A stretch of DNA of 17,674 bases from CAIKZZ01 sp037443765 (GCA_037443765.1 JBBINS010000049.1:1-17674), one strand, 5' to 3'; counted from the stretch's first letter, positions 1 to 8,396 are shown. The notes: generated by a model from the letters alone, not told the origin. Numbers and translations are program-made.

Positions 1-2
1 GC

Positions 3-1139
3 GCCTATGTCGACTTCGATCGCAGCCTGAACAAGGCGCTCGTCAAGCTGCGCGCCGCGGACTCCTCGCCGGGCATCGTCGACGAGATTCTCGGCGCGCC
101 GTGCCGGCTGTTCGACGCGCACGCCGCGGCGGCCGTGCCGGGCGCGCGCCCCGGCGCCTGGCTCGCGCGCGACGGCGAATCGCTGTTGCGCGCGACGCGC
201 GACGGCGCGCTCTGGATCGGGCACGCGCGACGCGAGCAGGAGGCGGCGTTCAAGCTGCCAGCCCTCGCGGCCTGTCCCGCGGCGGCGGCGCTGCCGCTGG
301 CCGCCGCGGGCGCCGCGGACCCGATCCGCTACCGGGAGGCCGACGGCGTCGGCTACCTGGCGTTCGACTTCTACAACGGGGCGATGAGCACGCGACTCTG
401 TCGCCGGCTGGCCGAGGCGCTCGATGCCGCGGCCGCGCGGCCGACGCGCGTGCTGGTCCTCGAGGGCGGGCGCGACTTCTGGTCCAACGGCGTCCACCTC
501 AACGTGATCGAGGCCGCCGACAGCCCGGCCGACGAATCGTGGCGGAACATCGAGGCGATCGACGACGTCGCGGAGCGCATCGTGCGGATCGGGGACAAGC
601 TGACGGTCGCCACCGTGCGCGGCAACGCCGGCGCGGGTGGCGCGTTCCTCGCGCTCGCGGCCGACCGGGTCTGGATGCGGCCCGGCGTCGTGCTCAACTT
701 CCACTACCGCAACATGGGCAATCTGTACGGCTCGGAACTGTGGACCTACACCCTGCCGCGGCGCGTCGGCGCCGACGTCGCGGCGCGCGTCATGGGCGAG
801 CGCCAGCCGCTGCTCGGCCGCCAGGCGGCCGCGCTCGGGCTCGCGGACGAGGCCTTCGGTGCGGATGCGGCGGCGTTCGCCGCCGAGGTTGGCGAGCGCG
901 CGCTCCGTCTCGCCTCAGCGCACGACTACGCGGCGCAGCTCGACGCCAAGCGCGCGCGACGCGCCGCGGACGAGGCGACCCGCCCGCTGGCGGCCTACCG
1001 TGCCGCCGAGCTCGAGCGGATGCGCCGCAGCTTCTACGGCTTCGACACCAGCTACCACGTCGCGCGGCACCGCTTCGTGCACAAGGCGCCGCATTCGTGG
1101 ACCGCGCGGCACCTCGCCCGGCACCGCGTCGCCCGCTGA
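3..1139 (+). CDS. hypX: Hydrogenase maturation protein HypX/HoxX, C-terminal part (5' end outside window)
   Basis: HypX makes the CO ligand of the [NiFe] hydrogenase active site from formyl-tetrahydrofolate. An N-terminal formyltransferase-like domain passes the formyl group to CoA, and a C-terminal enoyl-CoA-hydratase-like domain releases CO. The open frame runs in from the left edge and ends at TGA 1137-1139, giving 378 codons. The first ~40 residues (KALVKLRAADSSPG, then LGAPCRLFDAH) match the end of the formyltransferase half and the linker. The remainder is the crotonase-fold half, with the oxyanion-hole region RGNAGAGGAFLALAADRVW followed by VVLNFHYRNMGNLYGSE, which is very typical of HypX rather than fatty-acid crotonases. 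The C-terminal stretch FYGFDTSYHVARHRFVHK is also HypX-like. The full protein is usually about 560-600 residues, so roughly a third is missing to the left. HypX is mainly found in aerobic hydrogen oxidisers, which suggests an oxygen-tolerant hydrogenase nearby (inference). Confidence 0.9.
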   Translation, partial: AYVDFDRSLNKALVKLRAADSSPGIVDEILGAPCRLFDAHAAAAVPGARPGAWLARDGESLLRATRDGALWIGHARREQEAAFKLPALAACPAAAALPLAAAGAADPIRYREADGVGYLAFDFYNGAMSTRLCRRLAEALDAAAARPTRVLVLEGGRDFWSNGVHLNVIEAADSPADESWRNIEAIDDVAERIVRIGDKLTVATVRGNAGAGGAFLALAADRVWMRPGVVLNFHYRNMGNLYGSELWTYTLPRRVGADVAARVMGERQPLLGRQAAALGLADEAFGADAAAFAAEVGERALRLASAHDYAAQLDAKRARRAADEATRPLAAYRAAELERMRRSFYGFDTSYHVARHRFVHKAPHSWTARHLARHRVAR

Positions 1140-1151
1140 GCCCCGCCGCGG

Positions 1152-1637
1152 TCAGCCGTGGTCGTGTCCGCCCGCGCCGTGCACGTGCCCGTGCGCGAGT
1201 TCCTCGTCGCTCGCGGCGCGGACCTCGGTGATCTGGACGTCGAAGTTGAGCGCCTGGCCGGCGAGCGGATGATTGCCGTCCACCGTCACCATGTCGCCGG
1301 CCACCCGCGTGACCACCACCTGCCGCGGGCCGTGCTCGGTCTGCGCCGTGAAGCGCATGCCGGCCTTGACGTCGCCGCCGCTCTGGAACGCGCGGCGCGG
1401 CACCTGTTGCACCAGCGCATCGTCGTGCTCGCCGTAGGCCTTCCCGGCCGGGATCGCGACCACGATGTGGTTGCCCGCCGTCTTGCCCTCGAGGGCCTCC
1501 TCGAGGCCGACGATGATGTTGCCGCCGCCGTGGATGTAGGCGAGCGGCTCGCCGCCGGCGGAGCTGTCGAGCACTTCGCCGGCGTCGTTCTTGAGCGTGT
1601 AATGGATCGTGACGACCGTATCGCGGGCAACTAGCAT
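1152..1637 (-). CDS. slyD: FKBP-type peptidyl-prolyl cis-trans isomerase SlyD
   Basis: SlyD is a cytoplasmic prolyl isomerase, chaperone and nickel-binding protein; in enterobacteria it hands nickel to HypB during [NiFe]-hydrogenase maturation. The 161-residue product has a split FKBP domain (starting VTIHYTLKNDAGEVLDSS, with GLEEALEGK and AYGE), interrupted by the insert-in-flap chaperone domain (about residues 70-125: VPRRAF, GMRFTAQTEHGP, VTVDGNHPLAGQ). It ends in a short histidine-rich metal-binding tail, AHGHVHGAGGHDHG. The tail has five histidines and no cysteines, so it is shorter than the E. coli tail. ATG at 1637 is preceded by a GAGG motif nine bases upstream. It converges on hypX with 12 bp between the stops and diverges from the RraA-family gene. 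The position beside hypX supports a role in metal-centre assembly, although SlyD also occurs as a general housekeeping chaperone. Confidence 0.93.
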   Translation of the reverse strand: MLVARDTVVTIHYTLKNDAGEVLDSSAGGEPLAYIHGGGNIIVGLEEALEGKTAGNHIVVAIPAGKAYGEHDDALVQQVPRRAFQSGGDVKAGMRFTAQTEHGPRQVVVTRVAGDMVTVDGNHPLAGQALNFDVQITEVRAASDEELAHGHVHGAGGHDHG

Positions 1638-1715
1638 GGCGGGGCCTCGGGCAATGGGGGCAGAAGTGTAGCGCGTGCTGCCGGGGCTGTCCGCACTGGC
1701 CGGCGGCGACTACGT

Positions 1716-1722
1716 GGGGAGA
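1716..1722 (+). promoter_or_regulatory. Ribosome binding site fixing the RraA-family start
   Basis: GGGGAGA lies six bases before ATG 1729. This favours the ATG over an in-frame GTG at 1675, which has no comparable site and would add 18 residues absent from the family. Confidence 0.6.
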
Positions 1723-1728
1723 ACGACG

Positions 1729-2208
1729 ATGGAATTTCGGACGACCGACCTCTTGGACGCGCACCCGCAGCTCGAGGCCTGCGAGGCCGGACTCGCGCAC
1801 TACGGCGGCGCGCGCCGCTTCAGCGGCGAGGTCGTGACGGTGCGATGCTTCGAGGACAACTCGCTCGTGCGCGAGCTCTTGAAGACGCCGGGCAACGGCC
1901 GCGTGCTGGTCGTCGACGGCGGCGGCTCGCGCCGCTGCGCGCTGGTCGGCGACCTCCTTGCCGAGGCCGGCCATCGCAACGGCTGGACCGGCATCGTCGT
2001 CGCCGGCTGCGTGCGCGACTCGGCGGCCATCGCGGCGCTGCCGATCGGCGTGCTGGCGCTTGGCACCCAGCCGCGCCGCAGCGACAAGCACGGCCAGGGC
2101 GTCCAGGGCGTGGCCGTCGAAATCCTCGGCGCCCGCGTGCGGCCCGGCGACGTCGCCTACGCCGACGAGGATGGCGTTGTATTCTCGCAACACCGGCTGA
2201 CGGCCTGA
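1729..2208 (+). CDS. rraA: RraA-family protein (RNase E regulator-like or class II HMG/CHA-type aldolase)
   Basis: The product has 159 residues, the normal size for RraA (161 in E. coli). Visible family features are the opening TTDLLDAHPQL, VVTVRCFEDNSLVRELL, VLVVDGGGSRRCALVGD, GWTGIVVAGCVRD and the closing GDVAYADEDGVVF. RraA in E. coli binds RNase E and lowers its activity. Other family members are divalent-metal pyruvate aldolases and oxaloacetate decarboxylases. Here Asp75 is followed after exactly 20 residues by Arg96-Asp97, the Asp-X20-Arg-Asp pattern linked with the aldolase group. As I recall the E. coli sequence, that protein has GAVRQ at the corresponding place. Catalytic activity is therefore possible. 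The gene diverges from slyD across 91 bp and stands 63 bp before the sensor kinase. The name rraA reflects family membership, not a proven function. Confidence 0.88.
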   Translation: MEFRTTDLLDAHPQLEACEAGLAHYGGARRFSGEVVTVRCFEDNSLVRELLKTPGNGRVLVVDGGGSRRCALVGDLLAEAGHRNGWTGIVVAGCVRDSAAIAALPIGVLALGTQPRRSDKHGQGVQGVAVEILGARVRPGDVAYADEDGVVFSQHRLTA

Positions 2209-2234
2209 GCCGCGCGCCGGCGTCGCCGCCGCCA

Positions 2235-2261
2235 CCGACCCGCGTGCTAACGTGGGGTCGG
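2235..2261 (+). repeat. Inverted repeat (hairpin) just before the sensor kinase start
   Basis: CCGACCC (2235-2241) and GGGTCGG (2255-2261) are perfect 7-bp inverted arms around a 13-nt loop. The right arm runs into the GGAGGGGG ribosome binding site (2260-2267) of the kinase gene. There is no run of T, so this is a weak terminator candidate at best. It could instead damp translation initiation. In such GC-rich DNA it may also be chance. Confidence 0.3.
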
Positions 2262-2271
2262 AGGGGGTCCG

Positions 2272-5200
2272 ATGGTCTCCGGTTGGCTGCTGTCCGCGAT
2301 CGCGGTCGGCTACCTCGCGCTGCTGTTCGCGATCGCCTTCTATGGCGACACGCGCCGCATCTATCCGCTCAACGCGCGGCTGCGGCCGGTGATCTACAGT
2401 CTCGCGCTCGGCGTGTACTGCACGACCTGGACCTTCTTCGGCGCGGTCGGCACCGCGGTCCGCGAAGGCTGGGCGTTCCTGCCGATCTACCTCGGACCGG
2501 CGCTCTTGTTCCTGGTCGGTGCGCCGTACCTCGCGCGACTGGTCGAGGTCGCGCGCGCGCGCAACATCACCTCGATCGCCGACTTCATCTCGTCGCGCTT
2601 CGGCAAGAGCCCGTCGCTCGCGGCGCTGACGTCGCTGCTCGCGCTCGTCGCCGCCGTGCCGTACCTCGCGCTCCAGTACAAGGCGGTCGCCGCCAGCATC
2701 GACGTCCTGACGGGGTTGCCGGCGAGCGGCTCGCCGTGGCGCTTCGATACGGCGCTCGCGGTCGCGCTGCTGATGGCGCTGTTCGCGGCGCTGTTCGGCA
2801 CGCGGCGGGTCGCGGCCTCCGAGCACCACGAGGGCCTGATGCTCGCGATCGCCTTCGAGTCGTTCGTCAAGCTGTGCGCCTTCGTCGCGGTCGGCCTGTA
2901 CGCGTGGCGGTCGCTCGGCCCGGCGCCGGTCGGATTCGCGCGCTCGATCGACGCGATGCGCGGCAGCTTCGACGTCAATTTCGTCGCGACCACGCTGCTC
3001 GCGGCCGCCGCGGTCGTCTGCCTGCCGCGCCAGTTCCAGGTCGCGGTCGTCGAGTGCGCCGAGCCCGGTGACCTGAGGCGCGCGCGCTGGCTGTTTCCGC
3101 TCTACGTCGCGCTCTTCTCGGTGTTCGTGCTGCCGATCGCGGCGCTCGGCGTCGCGAGCGGCGTCGCCGAGCACGGCCAGCCCGACACGCTGGTCCTGAC
3201 GGTGCCGATGGCCACCGGCGCGCCGTGGCTCGCGGTGCTCGCCTTCCTCGGCGGCCTGTCGGCCGCGACGGCGATGGTCGTCGTCGCGAGCCTCGCGCTC
3301 GCGACCATGGTCACGCACGACCTGATCGTGCCGGCGCTGTGGCGGACACGCCTCGTCGGCAGCGTCGACCTCGGCGGCCGCATCCTCTGGCTGCGCCGCA
3401 TCACGATCTTCGCGCTGGCGTTCCTCGCCTACGGCTACCACCGCGCGGTGGGCGCGCCGACGAGCCTCGCGTCGATCGGCCTGCTGGCGTTCGCCGCGGT
3501 CGCGCAGTTCGTGCCCGGCATCGCCGCGGGGCTCTGGTGGCGCGGCGCGACGCGCGCGGGCGTGTTCTGGGGTCTGCTCGCGGGCTTCGCGCTTTGGATC
3601 TACACGCTGGCGCTGCCCGGCATGCTCGCGCCGTCGAGTCCGCTGCTCCTGCAGGGCCCCTTCGGCGTCGGCTGGCTGCGCCCGCAGGCGCTGTTCGGCA
3701 TCGCGGGCCTCGGGCCGGTGAACCAGGGTGCGCTGTGGGCGCTGGTTGCGAACGTCGCGCTGCTGGTCGGCGTGTCGCTGCGTCGCGGAACGACCCTGCA
3801 GGAGCGGCTGGCCGCCAAGGCCTTCAACGAACCGCTCGGCGCCGCGACCGGGCAGGGCATCAGTCACGCGCGGGTCGGCGACCTCGAGGCGCTCGCGGCG
3901 CGCATCGTCGGTCCCGCCGCGGCGCGCCGCATGCTCGCCGAGCACGCGGCGCGCGTGCAGCGGCCCGTGCCGCGGTCCGGCGATTCGGCCGACCGCGCGC
4001 TGCTGCAGCACGTCGAGCGCGAGCTCGCGGGCTCGGTCGGCGCCTCGACGGCTCGCGTGCTGCTGACGCACGCGCTCAGGCGCCGCGGCCTCGAGGTCGA
4101 CGAGGTCGCCGAACTCCTCGACGAGACCTCGCAGGAGCTGCGCTTCAGCCGCCAGCTGCTGCAGGCGACGATGGAGAACGTCGCGCAGGGCATCAGCGTG
4201 GTGGACGCGGACATGCGCCTGGTCGCCTGGAACCGCCGCTACACGGAGATGTTCGACTACCCGGACGGCTTCATCTACGTCGGCCGCGACGCGGCGGAGC
4301 TCATCCGCTGGAACGCGCTGCGCGGCGAATGCGGGCCCGGCGAGGCCGACGCGCACGTCCGCAAGCGGCTCGCGTACATGCGCTCCGGCAGCGCCTACGT
4401 GATCCAGCGCGAGCGGCGCAGCGGCCGCGTCTACGAGATCCGCGGCCAGCCGATGCCCGGTGGCGGCTACGTGACGACCTACACCGACATCACCGAGTTC
4501 AAGCGCACCGAGCAGGAGCTCAGGGACGCGAAGCTGGAGCTCGAGAGCCGGGTGGAGGCACGCACCGTCGAGCTCAAGGGGGCGCTCGCCGCGCAGCAGG
4601 CCGCCAAGCGGCTGGCGGAGGAGGCGAACGCCAGCAAGACGCGCTTCTTCGCGGCGGCGAGCCACGACCTGCTGCAGCCGCTCAACGCCGCGCGGCTGTT
4701 CGCGTCGGCGCTGTCGGCGCAGGCGGCCGAGGAGCCGCCGCTGCAGGAGATCGCCGCGCGCATCGACAGCTCGATGCGTGCCGCCGAAGACCTGCTCGAC
4801 GGGCTGCTCGACGTCGCCAAGCTCGACAGCGGCGCGCTGCAACCCGAGCGCATGGCGTTCCCGATCGCCGGCCTGCTCGCGGACCTCGAGCGGCAGTACG
4901 CGCCGATCGCGGCCGTGCGGCGCCTGTCACTGCGCGTCGCGCCGACGCGCGCGATCGTCTACACGGACCGCGTGCTGCTGCGGCGCATCCTGCAGAACTA
5001 CCTCGCCAACGCGCTGCGCTACACGCGTCGCGGCGGCGTCGTGCTCGGCTGCGTGCGCCGCGGCGGCGACGTCCTGATCCGCGTCAGCGACACCGGCCCC
5101 GGGATCGCCGAGCACCAGCGCGGTGCGATCTTCGGCGAGTTCACCCGGCTCGAGCGCGCCTCCCCGTGGGGCGAGAAGGGTCTCGGCCTCGGGCTCGCGA

Positions 5201-5754
5201 TCTGCGACCGCATCGCCCGGCTGCTCGGCCATCCGCTCGACCTGCGTTCGCGGCCGGGCCGCGGCTCGAGCTTCGGCGTGGTCGTCCCGCGCGGGGCGCT
5301 GGCCGTGGTGCCGTCGCCGGCGCCCGTCGAGCCGCTGCACGTGCCGGCCGCACTCGACGGGCTCACCGTGCTCTGCGTCGACAACGAGCCGGCGATCCTC
5401 GACGGCATGGAAGCGCTGCTCGGCCGCTGGGCGATCCGCGTCCTCAAGGCGCGCGACGCGGCCGAGGCGGGCGCCTGCCATGCGGCCGGCGGCGTCGACA
5501 TCGTGCTCGCCGACTACCACCTCGGCGACGGGCCGGACGGCCTCGCGATGCTGACGTCGCTCGCCGCGGCGACGGCCGGGCCGCTCGCCGCGGCCCTGAT
5601 CACGGCCGACTACGACGGCGCGCTCGCGCTCAAGGCCCGGGCGCTCGGCTGGCCGGTGCTTCGCAAGCCGATCAAGCCGGCGGCGCTGCGGGCCTTCCTG
5701 ACCGCCGCCCGCGCCGGCCGGGTGCGCGCGCGGGCGCGCGCCGCGAGCGGCTGA
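2272..5754 (+). CDS. crbS: SSS-transporter-domain hybrid sensor histidine kinase, CrbS-like
   Basis: This 1160-residue membrane kinase probably senses acetate or a related metabolic cue and phosphorylates the response regulator encoded opposite. Residues 1-500 form a sodium/solute symporter (SLC5/PutP-like) multi-helix domain, with VYCTTWTFFGAVG, ITSIADFISSRFGKS and LALQYKAVAASID. About residues 540-605 look like the STAC linker found in CbrA and CrbS (GSVGASTARVLL). A PAS domain starts near 634 (MENVAQGISVVDAD). The H-box FFAAASHDLLQPLNAARLF places the phosphorylated histidine at 798. The ATPase domain shows the N-box (NYLANALRYTRRGG), DTGPGI from Asp940 and GLGLGLAI near 970. The C-terminal receiver starts near 1031 (VLCVDNEPAILDGME), with phosphoacceptor Asp1081 (VLADYHLGDG) and Lys1132 (RKPIKP). 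ATG 2272 has a strong GGAGGGGG site four bases upstream. It is convergent with crbR, with only 6 bp between them. The CrbS assignment relies on the acs/actP context; a related CbrA-type sensor is the alternative. Confidence 0.88.
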   Translation: MVSGWLLSAIAVGYLALLFAIAFYGDTRRIYPLNARLRPVIYSLALGVYCTTWTFFGAVGTAVREGWAFLPIYLGPALLFLVGAPYLARLVEVARARNITSIADFISSRFGKSPSLAALTSLLALVAAVPYLALQYKAVAASIDVLTGLPASGSPWRFDTALAVALLMALFAALFGTRRVAASEHHEGLMLAIAFESFVKLCAFVAVGLYAWRSLGPAPVGFARSIDAMRGSFDVNFVATTLLAAAAVVCLPRQFQVAVVECAEPGDLRRARWLFPLYVALFSVFVLPIAALGVASGVAEHGQPDTLVLTVPMATGAPWLAVLAFLGGLSAATAMVVVASLALATMVTHDLIVPALWRTRLVGSVDLGGRILWLRRITIFALAFLAYGYHRAVGAPTSLASIGLLAFAAVAQFVPGIAAGLWWRGATRAGVFWGLLAGFALWIYTLALPGMLAPSSPLLLQGPFGVGWLRPQALFGIAGLGPVNQGALWALVANVALLVGVSLRRGTTLQERLAAKAFNEPLGAATGQGISHARVGDLEALAARIVGPAAARRMLAEHAARVQRPVPRSGDSADRALLQHVERELAGSVGASTARVLLTHALRRRGLEVDEVAELLDETSQELRFSRQLLQATMENVAQGISVVDADMRLVAWNRRYTEMFDYPDGFIYVGRDAAELIRWNALRGECGPGEADAHVRKRLAYMRSGSAYVIQRERRSGRVYEIRGQPMPGGGYVTTYTDITEFKRTEQELRDAKLELESRVEARTVELKGALAAQQAAKRLAEEANASKTRFFAAASHDLLQPLNAARLFASALSAQAAEEPPLQEIAARIDSSMRAAEDLLDGLLDVAKLDSGALQPERMAFPIAGLLADLERQYAPIAAVRRLSLRVAPTRAIVYTDRVLLRRILQNYLANALRYTRRGGVVLGCVRRGGDVLIRVSDTGPGIAEHQRGAIFGEFTRLERASPWGEKGLGLGLAICDRIARLLGHPLDLRSRPGRGSSFGVVVPRGALAVVPSPAPVEPLHVPAALDGLTVLCVDNEPAILDGMEALLGRWAIRVLKARDAAEAGACHAAGGVDIVLADYHLGDGPDGLAMLTSLAAATAGPLAAALITADYDGALALKARALGWPVLRKPIKPAALRAFLTAARAGRVRARARAASG

Positions 5755-5760
5755 GCGCCG

Positions 5761-6438
5761 CTACTCCGGGTCGTCGGGTGCCGCGCGCAGCAGGCCGTGG
5801 TCGATCGCGAGACGCCCGACGCGCAGCACCGCCTGCGTGCGATTGGCGACGCCGAGCTTGCGCAGCACCGCGGTCACGTGCGCCTTCACGGTCGCCTCGG
5901 AGACGTCGAGTTCGAACGCGATCTGCTTGTTGAGCAGCCCCGACAGCAGCATGCTGAGCACGCGAAACTGCTGCGGCGTGAGGTCGGCGAGGCGCGCGGC
6001 GACCTCGAGGTCGGCCGAGCCGTGGCCGCCCGGCGGCGGCGGCCGGTAATCGGGCGGCGCGACGAGTTCGCCCTGCAGCACCGCCTCGACGCCGGCCCCG
6101 ATCGTGGCCGCCTCCGACGACTTGGCGATGAAGCCCTGCGCGCCGTAGGCGAAGGCGCTCGCGATCGTCGGCGCGTCGGCGGTCGCCGACACGATCACCA
6201 CCGGCAGCTCCGGGCGCGAGCCGCGCACGTGCGCGAGAGCGCTGAAGCCGTGCGCGCCGGGCATGTCGAGGTCCAGCAGCAGCACGTCCGCCTGCGGATG
6301 GCGCTCGATCGCCTCGAGCACGCCGGCGACGCTGTCCGCCTCGACGAACTCGGCGTCGGTCATCGCGCCGGCGACCGCACCGCGCAGCGCGGCGCGAAAT
6401 AGCGGATGGTCGTCCGCGATCAGGATCGTGCGGCCCAC
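5761..6438 (-). CDS. crbR: NarL/LuxR-family response regulator, CrbR/ErdR-like
   Basis: This is a 225-residue two-domain transcription factor. The receiver (1-~120) has the acidic pair Asp9-Asp10 in LIADDHPLFR, phosphoacceptor Asp56 in LLLDLDMPG, a Thr/Ser-region VIVSAT and Lys106 in GFIAKSS. A proline-rich linker (YRPPPPGG, ~131-138) leads to a LuxR-type helix-turn-helix (~150-210: LTPQQFRVLSMLL, NKQIAFELDVSEATVKAHV, LRKLGVANRTQAVL). The start codon is GTG (6436-6438). It has no clear Shine-Dalgarno site and lies 11 nt after the acs stop, so translation may be coupled to acs. Related regulators (CrbR in Vibrio, ErdR in Pseudomonas) activate acs and are partners of CrbS/MxtR-type kinases. The kinase gene next door supports this pairing. 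Being downstream of acs, it would be made with its own target. Confidence 0.88.
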   Translation of the reverse strand: MGRTILIADDHPLFRAALRGAVAGAMTDAEFVEADSVAGVLEAIERHPQADVLLLDLDMPGAHGFSALAHVRGSRPELPVVIVSATADAPTIASAFAYGAQGFIAKSSEAATIGAGVEAVLQGELVAPPDYRPPPPGGHGSADLEVAARLADLTPQQFRVLSMLLSGLLNKQIAFELDVSEATVKAHVTAVLRKLGVANRTQAVLRVGRLAIDHGLLRAAPDDPE

Positions 6439-6449
6439 GGCGGCGCGGG

Positions 6450-8390
6450 CTATTTCTGCGGCCGGTGATCGACGAGTTGCTTGACGACGGAAGGGTCGGC
6501 CAGCGTCGACGTGTCGCCGAGCTGATCGGCCTCATCGGCGGCGATCTTGCGCAGGATGCGCCGCATGATCTTGCCGCTGCGCGTCTTCGGCAGGCCGGGC
6601 GCCCACTGGATCACGTCGGGCGAAGCGATCGCGCCGATCTGCTGGCGGACGGTCTGCTTGAGCTCCGCGAGCAGCTGGTCGGACGAGTCGACGCCGGCCT
6701 TCAGCGTCACGTACGCGTAGATGCCCTGGCCCTTGATGTCGTGCGGGTAGCCGACGACCGCGGCCTCCGCGACCGACGGGTGCGCGACCAGCGCGCTCTC
6801 GACCTCGGCCGTCCCGAGCCGGTGACCGGAGACGTTGATGACGTCGTCGACGCGCCCGGTGATCCAGTAGTAGCCGTCCTCGTCGCGGCGTGCGCCGTCG
6901 CCGGTGAAGTAGGTGCCGGGGAAGGTGCGGAAGTAGGTGTCGATGAAGCGCTGGTGGTCGCCGTAGACGGAGCGCATCTGGCCCGGCCACGAGTCGAGCA
7001 GCACGAGGTTGCCCTCGGCCGCGCCCTTGAGCTCCTGGCCGGCGCCGTCGACGATCGCGGGCAGCACGCCGAAGAACGGCTTCGTCGCCGAGCCGGGCTT
7101 GAGGCGGGTCGCGCCGGCGAGCGGCGTGATCAGGATGCCGCCGGTCTCCGTCTGCCACCACGTATCGACGATCGGGCAGCGGTGGTCGCCGACCACGCGG
7201 TGGTACCACTCCCAGGCCTCCGGGTTGATCGGCTCGCCGACGCTGCCGAGCAGGCGCAGGCTCTTGCGCGAGTGCTTCTGCACCCAGCTCTCGCCCTCGC
7301 GCATCAGCGCCCGGATCGCCGTCGGCGCCGTGTAGAAGATCGTCACGCCATGGCGGTCGATGACGTCCCAGCAGCGCCCCGGATCGGGGTAGTTGGGCAC
7401 GCCCTCGAACATCAGCGTGGTCGCGCCGCAGGCGAGCGGGCCGTAGACGACGTAGCTGTGGCCGGTCACCCAGCCGACGTCGGCCGTGCACCAGAACAGG
7501 TCGCCGTCGCGGTAGTCGAACACGTTCTCGAACGTGTAGGAGGCGTAGACGAGATAGCCGCCGCTCGTGTGCAGCACGCCCTTCGGCTTGCCGGTCGAAC
7601 CCGACGTGTAGAGGATGAACAGCGGGTCCTCGGCGCCAACGGCGACCGGCGGGCAGTCGGGGCTCGCCGCCTTGAGGAGTTCCTCGTAGCGCAGGTCGCG
7701 TCCCTCCTGCCAGGCGACCTTGCCGCCGGTGCGGCGCACGACGACGACCTTCTCGACGCTGCCGCCCGGCTGGAGCGCGAGCGCGGCGTCGACGTTGGCC
7801 TTGAGCGGCACCTTGCGCCCGCCCCGCAGGCCCTCGTCGGCGGTGATGACGAGCCTGGAGCCGCAGTCCTGGATGCGGCTGGCGAGCGATTCGGGCGAGA
7901 AGCCGCCGAACACGATCGAGTGGACGGCGCCGAGCCGCGCGCACGCCAGCATCGCGACCGCCGCCTCCGGGATCATCGGCAGGTAGATCGTGACCCGGTC
8001 GCCCTTGACGACCCCCAGGCCCTTGAGAACGTTCGCGAAGCGGCACACCTCGGCGTGCAGCTCGCGATAGCTGACGCGGCGGCTCTCCTTCGGGTCGTCG
8101 CCTTCCCACAGGATCGCGGTCTGGTCGCCGCGCTTGGCGAGGTGGCGGTCGAGGCAGTTAGCCGCGACGTTGAGCTCGCCGTCGCCGTACCAGCGGATCC
8201 GGAAGTTGTGCAGGTCGAACGAGACGTCCCGCACCTCCGTGTACGGCTTCATCCAGTCGAGGCGCTTGCCGACTTCGCCCCAGAAGGCGCTCGGGTCCCT
8301 GATGCTGCGCGCGTAGTCGGCGGCGTAGCGGTCGGCGTCGACGCGCGCCTTGCGCGCGAATTCGGCGGGTACTTCGTAGACGTGGCTCAT
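6450..8390 (-). CDS. acs: Acetyl-CoA synthetase (AMP-forming)
   Basis: Acs activates acetate with ATP and CoA to acetyl-CoA, through acetyl-AMP, in the cytoplasm. It is the high-affinity acetate entry route. The 646-residue protein has the expected family length. Motifs include the phosphate-binding loop YTSGSTGKPKG (~260-270), VDTWWQTETGG (~406-416), the hinge YFTGDGARRDEDGYYWITGR with VDDVINVSGHRLGT (~505-530) and the catalytic C-terminal PKTRSGKIMRR with Lys607. Lys607 corresponds to the lysine acetylated by Pat-type acetyltransferases in other bacteria (Lys609 in enterobacteria), so post-translational control is possible. The chosen ATG (8388-8390, MSHVYEVP) has GGGGGAG six bases upstream. 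An in-frame ATG 24 codons further out gives a tail with no homology to the family. acs diverges from the DUF485/actP unit and leads into crbR. Confidence 0.97.
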   Translation of the reverse strand: MSHVYEVPAEFARKARVDADRYAADYARSIRDPSAFWGEVGKRLDWMKPYTEVRDVSFDLHNFRIRWYGDGELNVAANCLDRHLAKRGDQTAILWEGDDPKESRRVSYRELHAEVCRFANVLKGLGVVKGDRVTIYLPMIPEAAVAMLACARLGAVHSIVFGGFSPESLASRIQDCGSRLVITADEGLRGGRKVPLKANVDAALALQPGGSVEKVVVVRRTGGKVAWQEGRDLRYEELLKAASPDCPPVAVGAEDPLFILYTSGSTGKPKGVLHTSGGYLVYASYTFENVFDYRDGDLFWCTADVGWVTGHSYVVYGPLACGATTLMFEGVPNYPDPGRCWDVIDRHGVTIFYTAPTAIRALMREGESWVQKHSRKSLRLLGSVGEPINPEAWEWYHRVVGDHRCPIVDTWWQTETGGILITPLAGATRLKPGSATKPFFGVLPAIVDGAGQELKGAAEGNLVLLDSWPGQMRSVYGDHQRFIDTYFRTFPGTYFTGDGARRDEDGYYWITGRVDDVINVSGHRLGTAEVESALVAHPSVAEAAVVGYPHDIKGQGIYAYVTLKAGVDSSDQLLAELKQTVRQQIGAIASPDVIQWAPGLPKTRSGKIMRRILRKIAADEADQLGDTSTLADPSVVKQLVDHRPQK

Positions 8391-8396
8391 GGCGAT

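Noticed and set aside
1675..1728. GTG start adding 18 residues to the RraA-family protein
   Set aside because: No ribosome site, and the ATG at 1729 gives the standard family length with a good site.
790..4842. A 1350-codon open frame on the minus strand across hypX, slyD, rraA and the kinase gene
   Set aside because: It is antisense to well-supported genes, has Arg/Gly/Ala/His-rich low-complexity translation with no motifs, and arises because stop codons are rare in such GC-rich DNA.
3225..5933. A 902-codon plus-strand open frame overlapping the kinase gene in another frame
   Set aside because: The translation is an Arg/Ala-rich shadow; the kinase frame has intact domains throughout.
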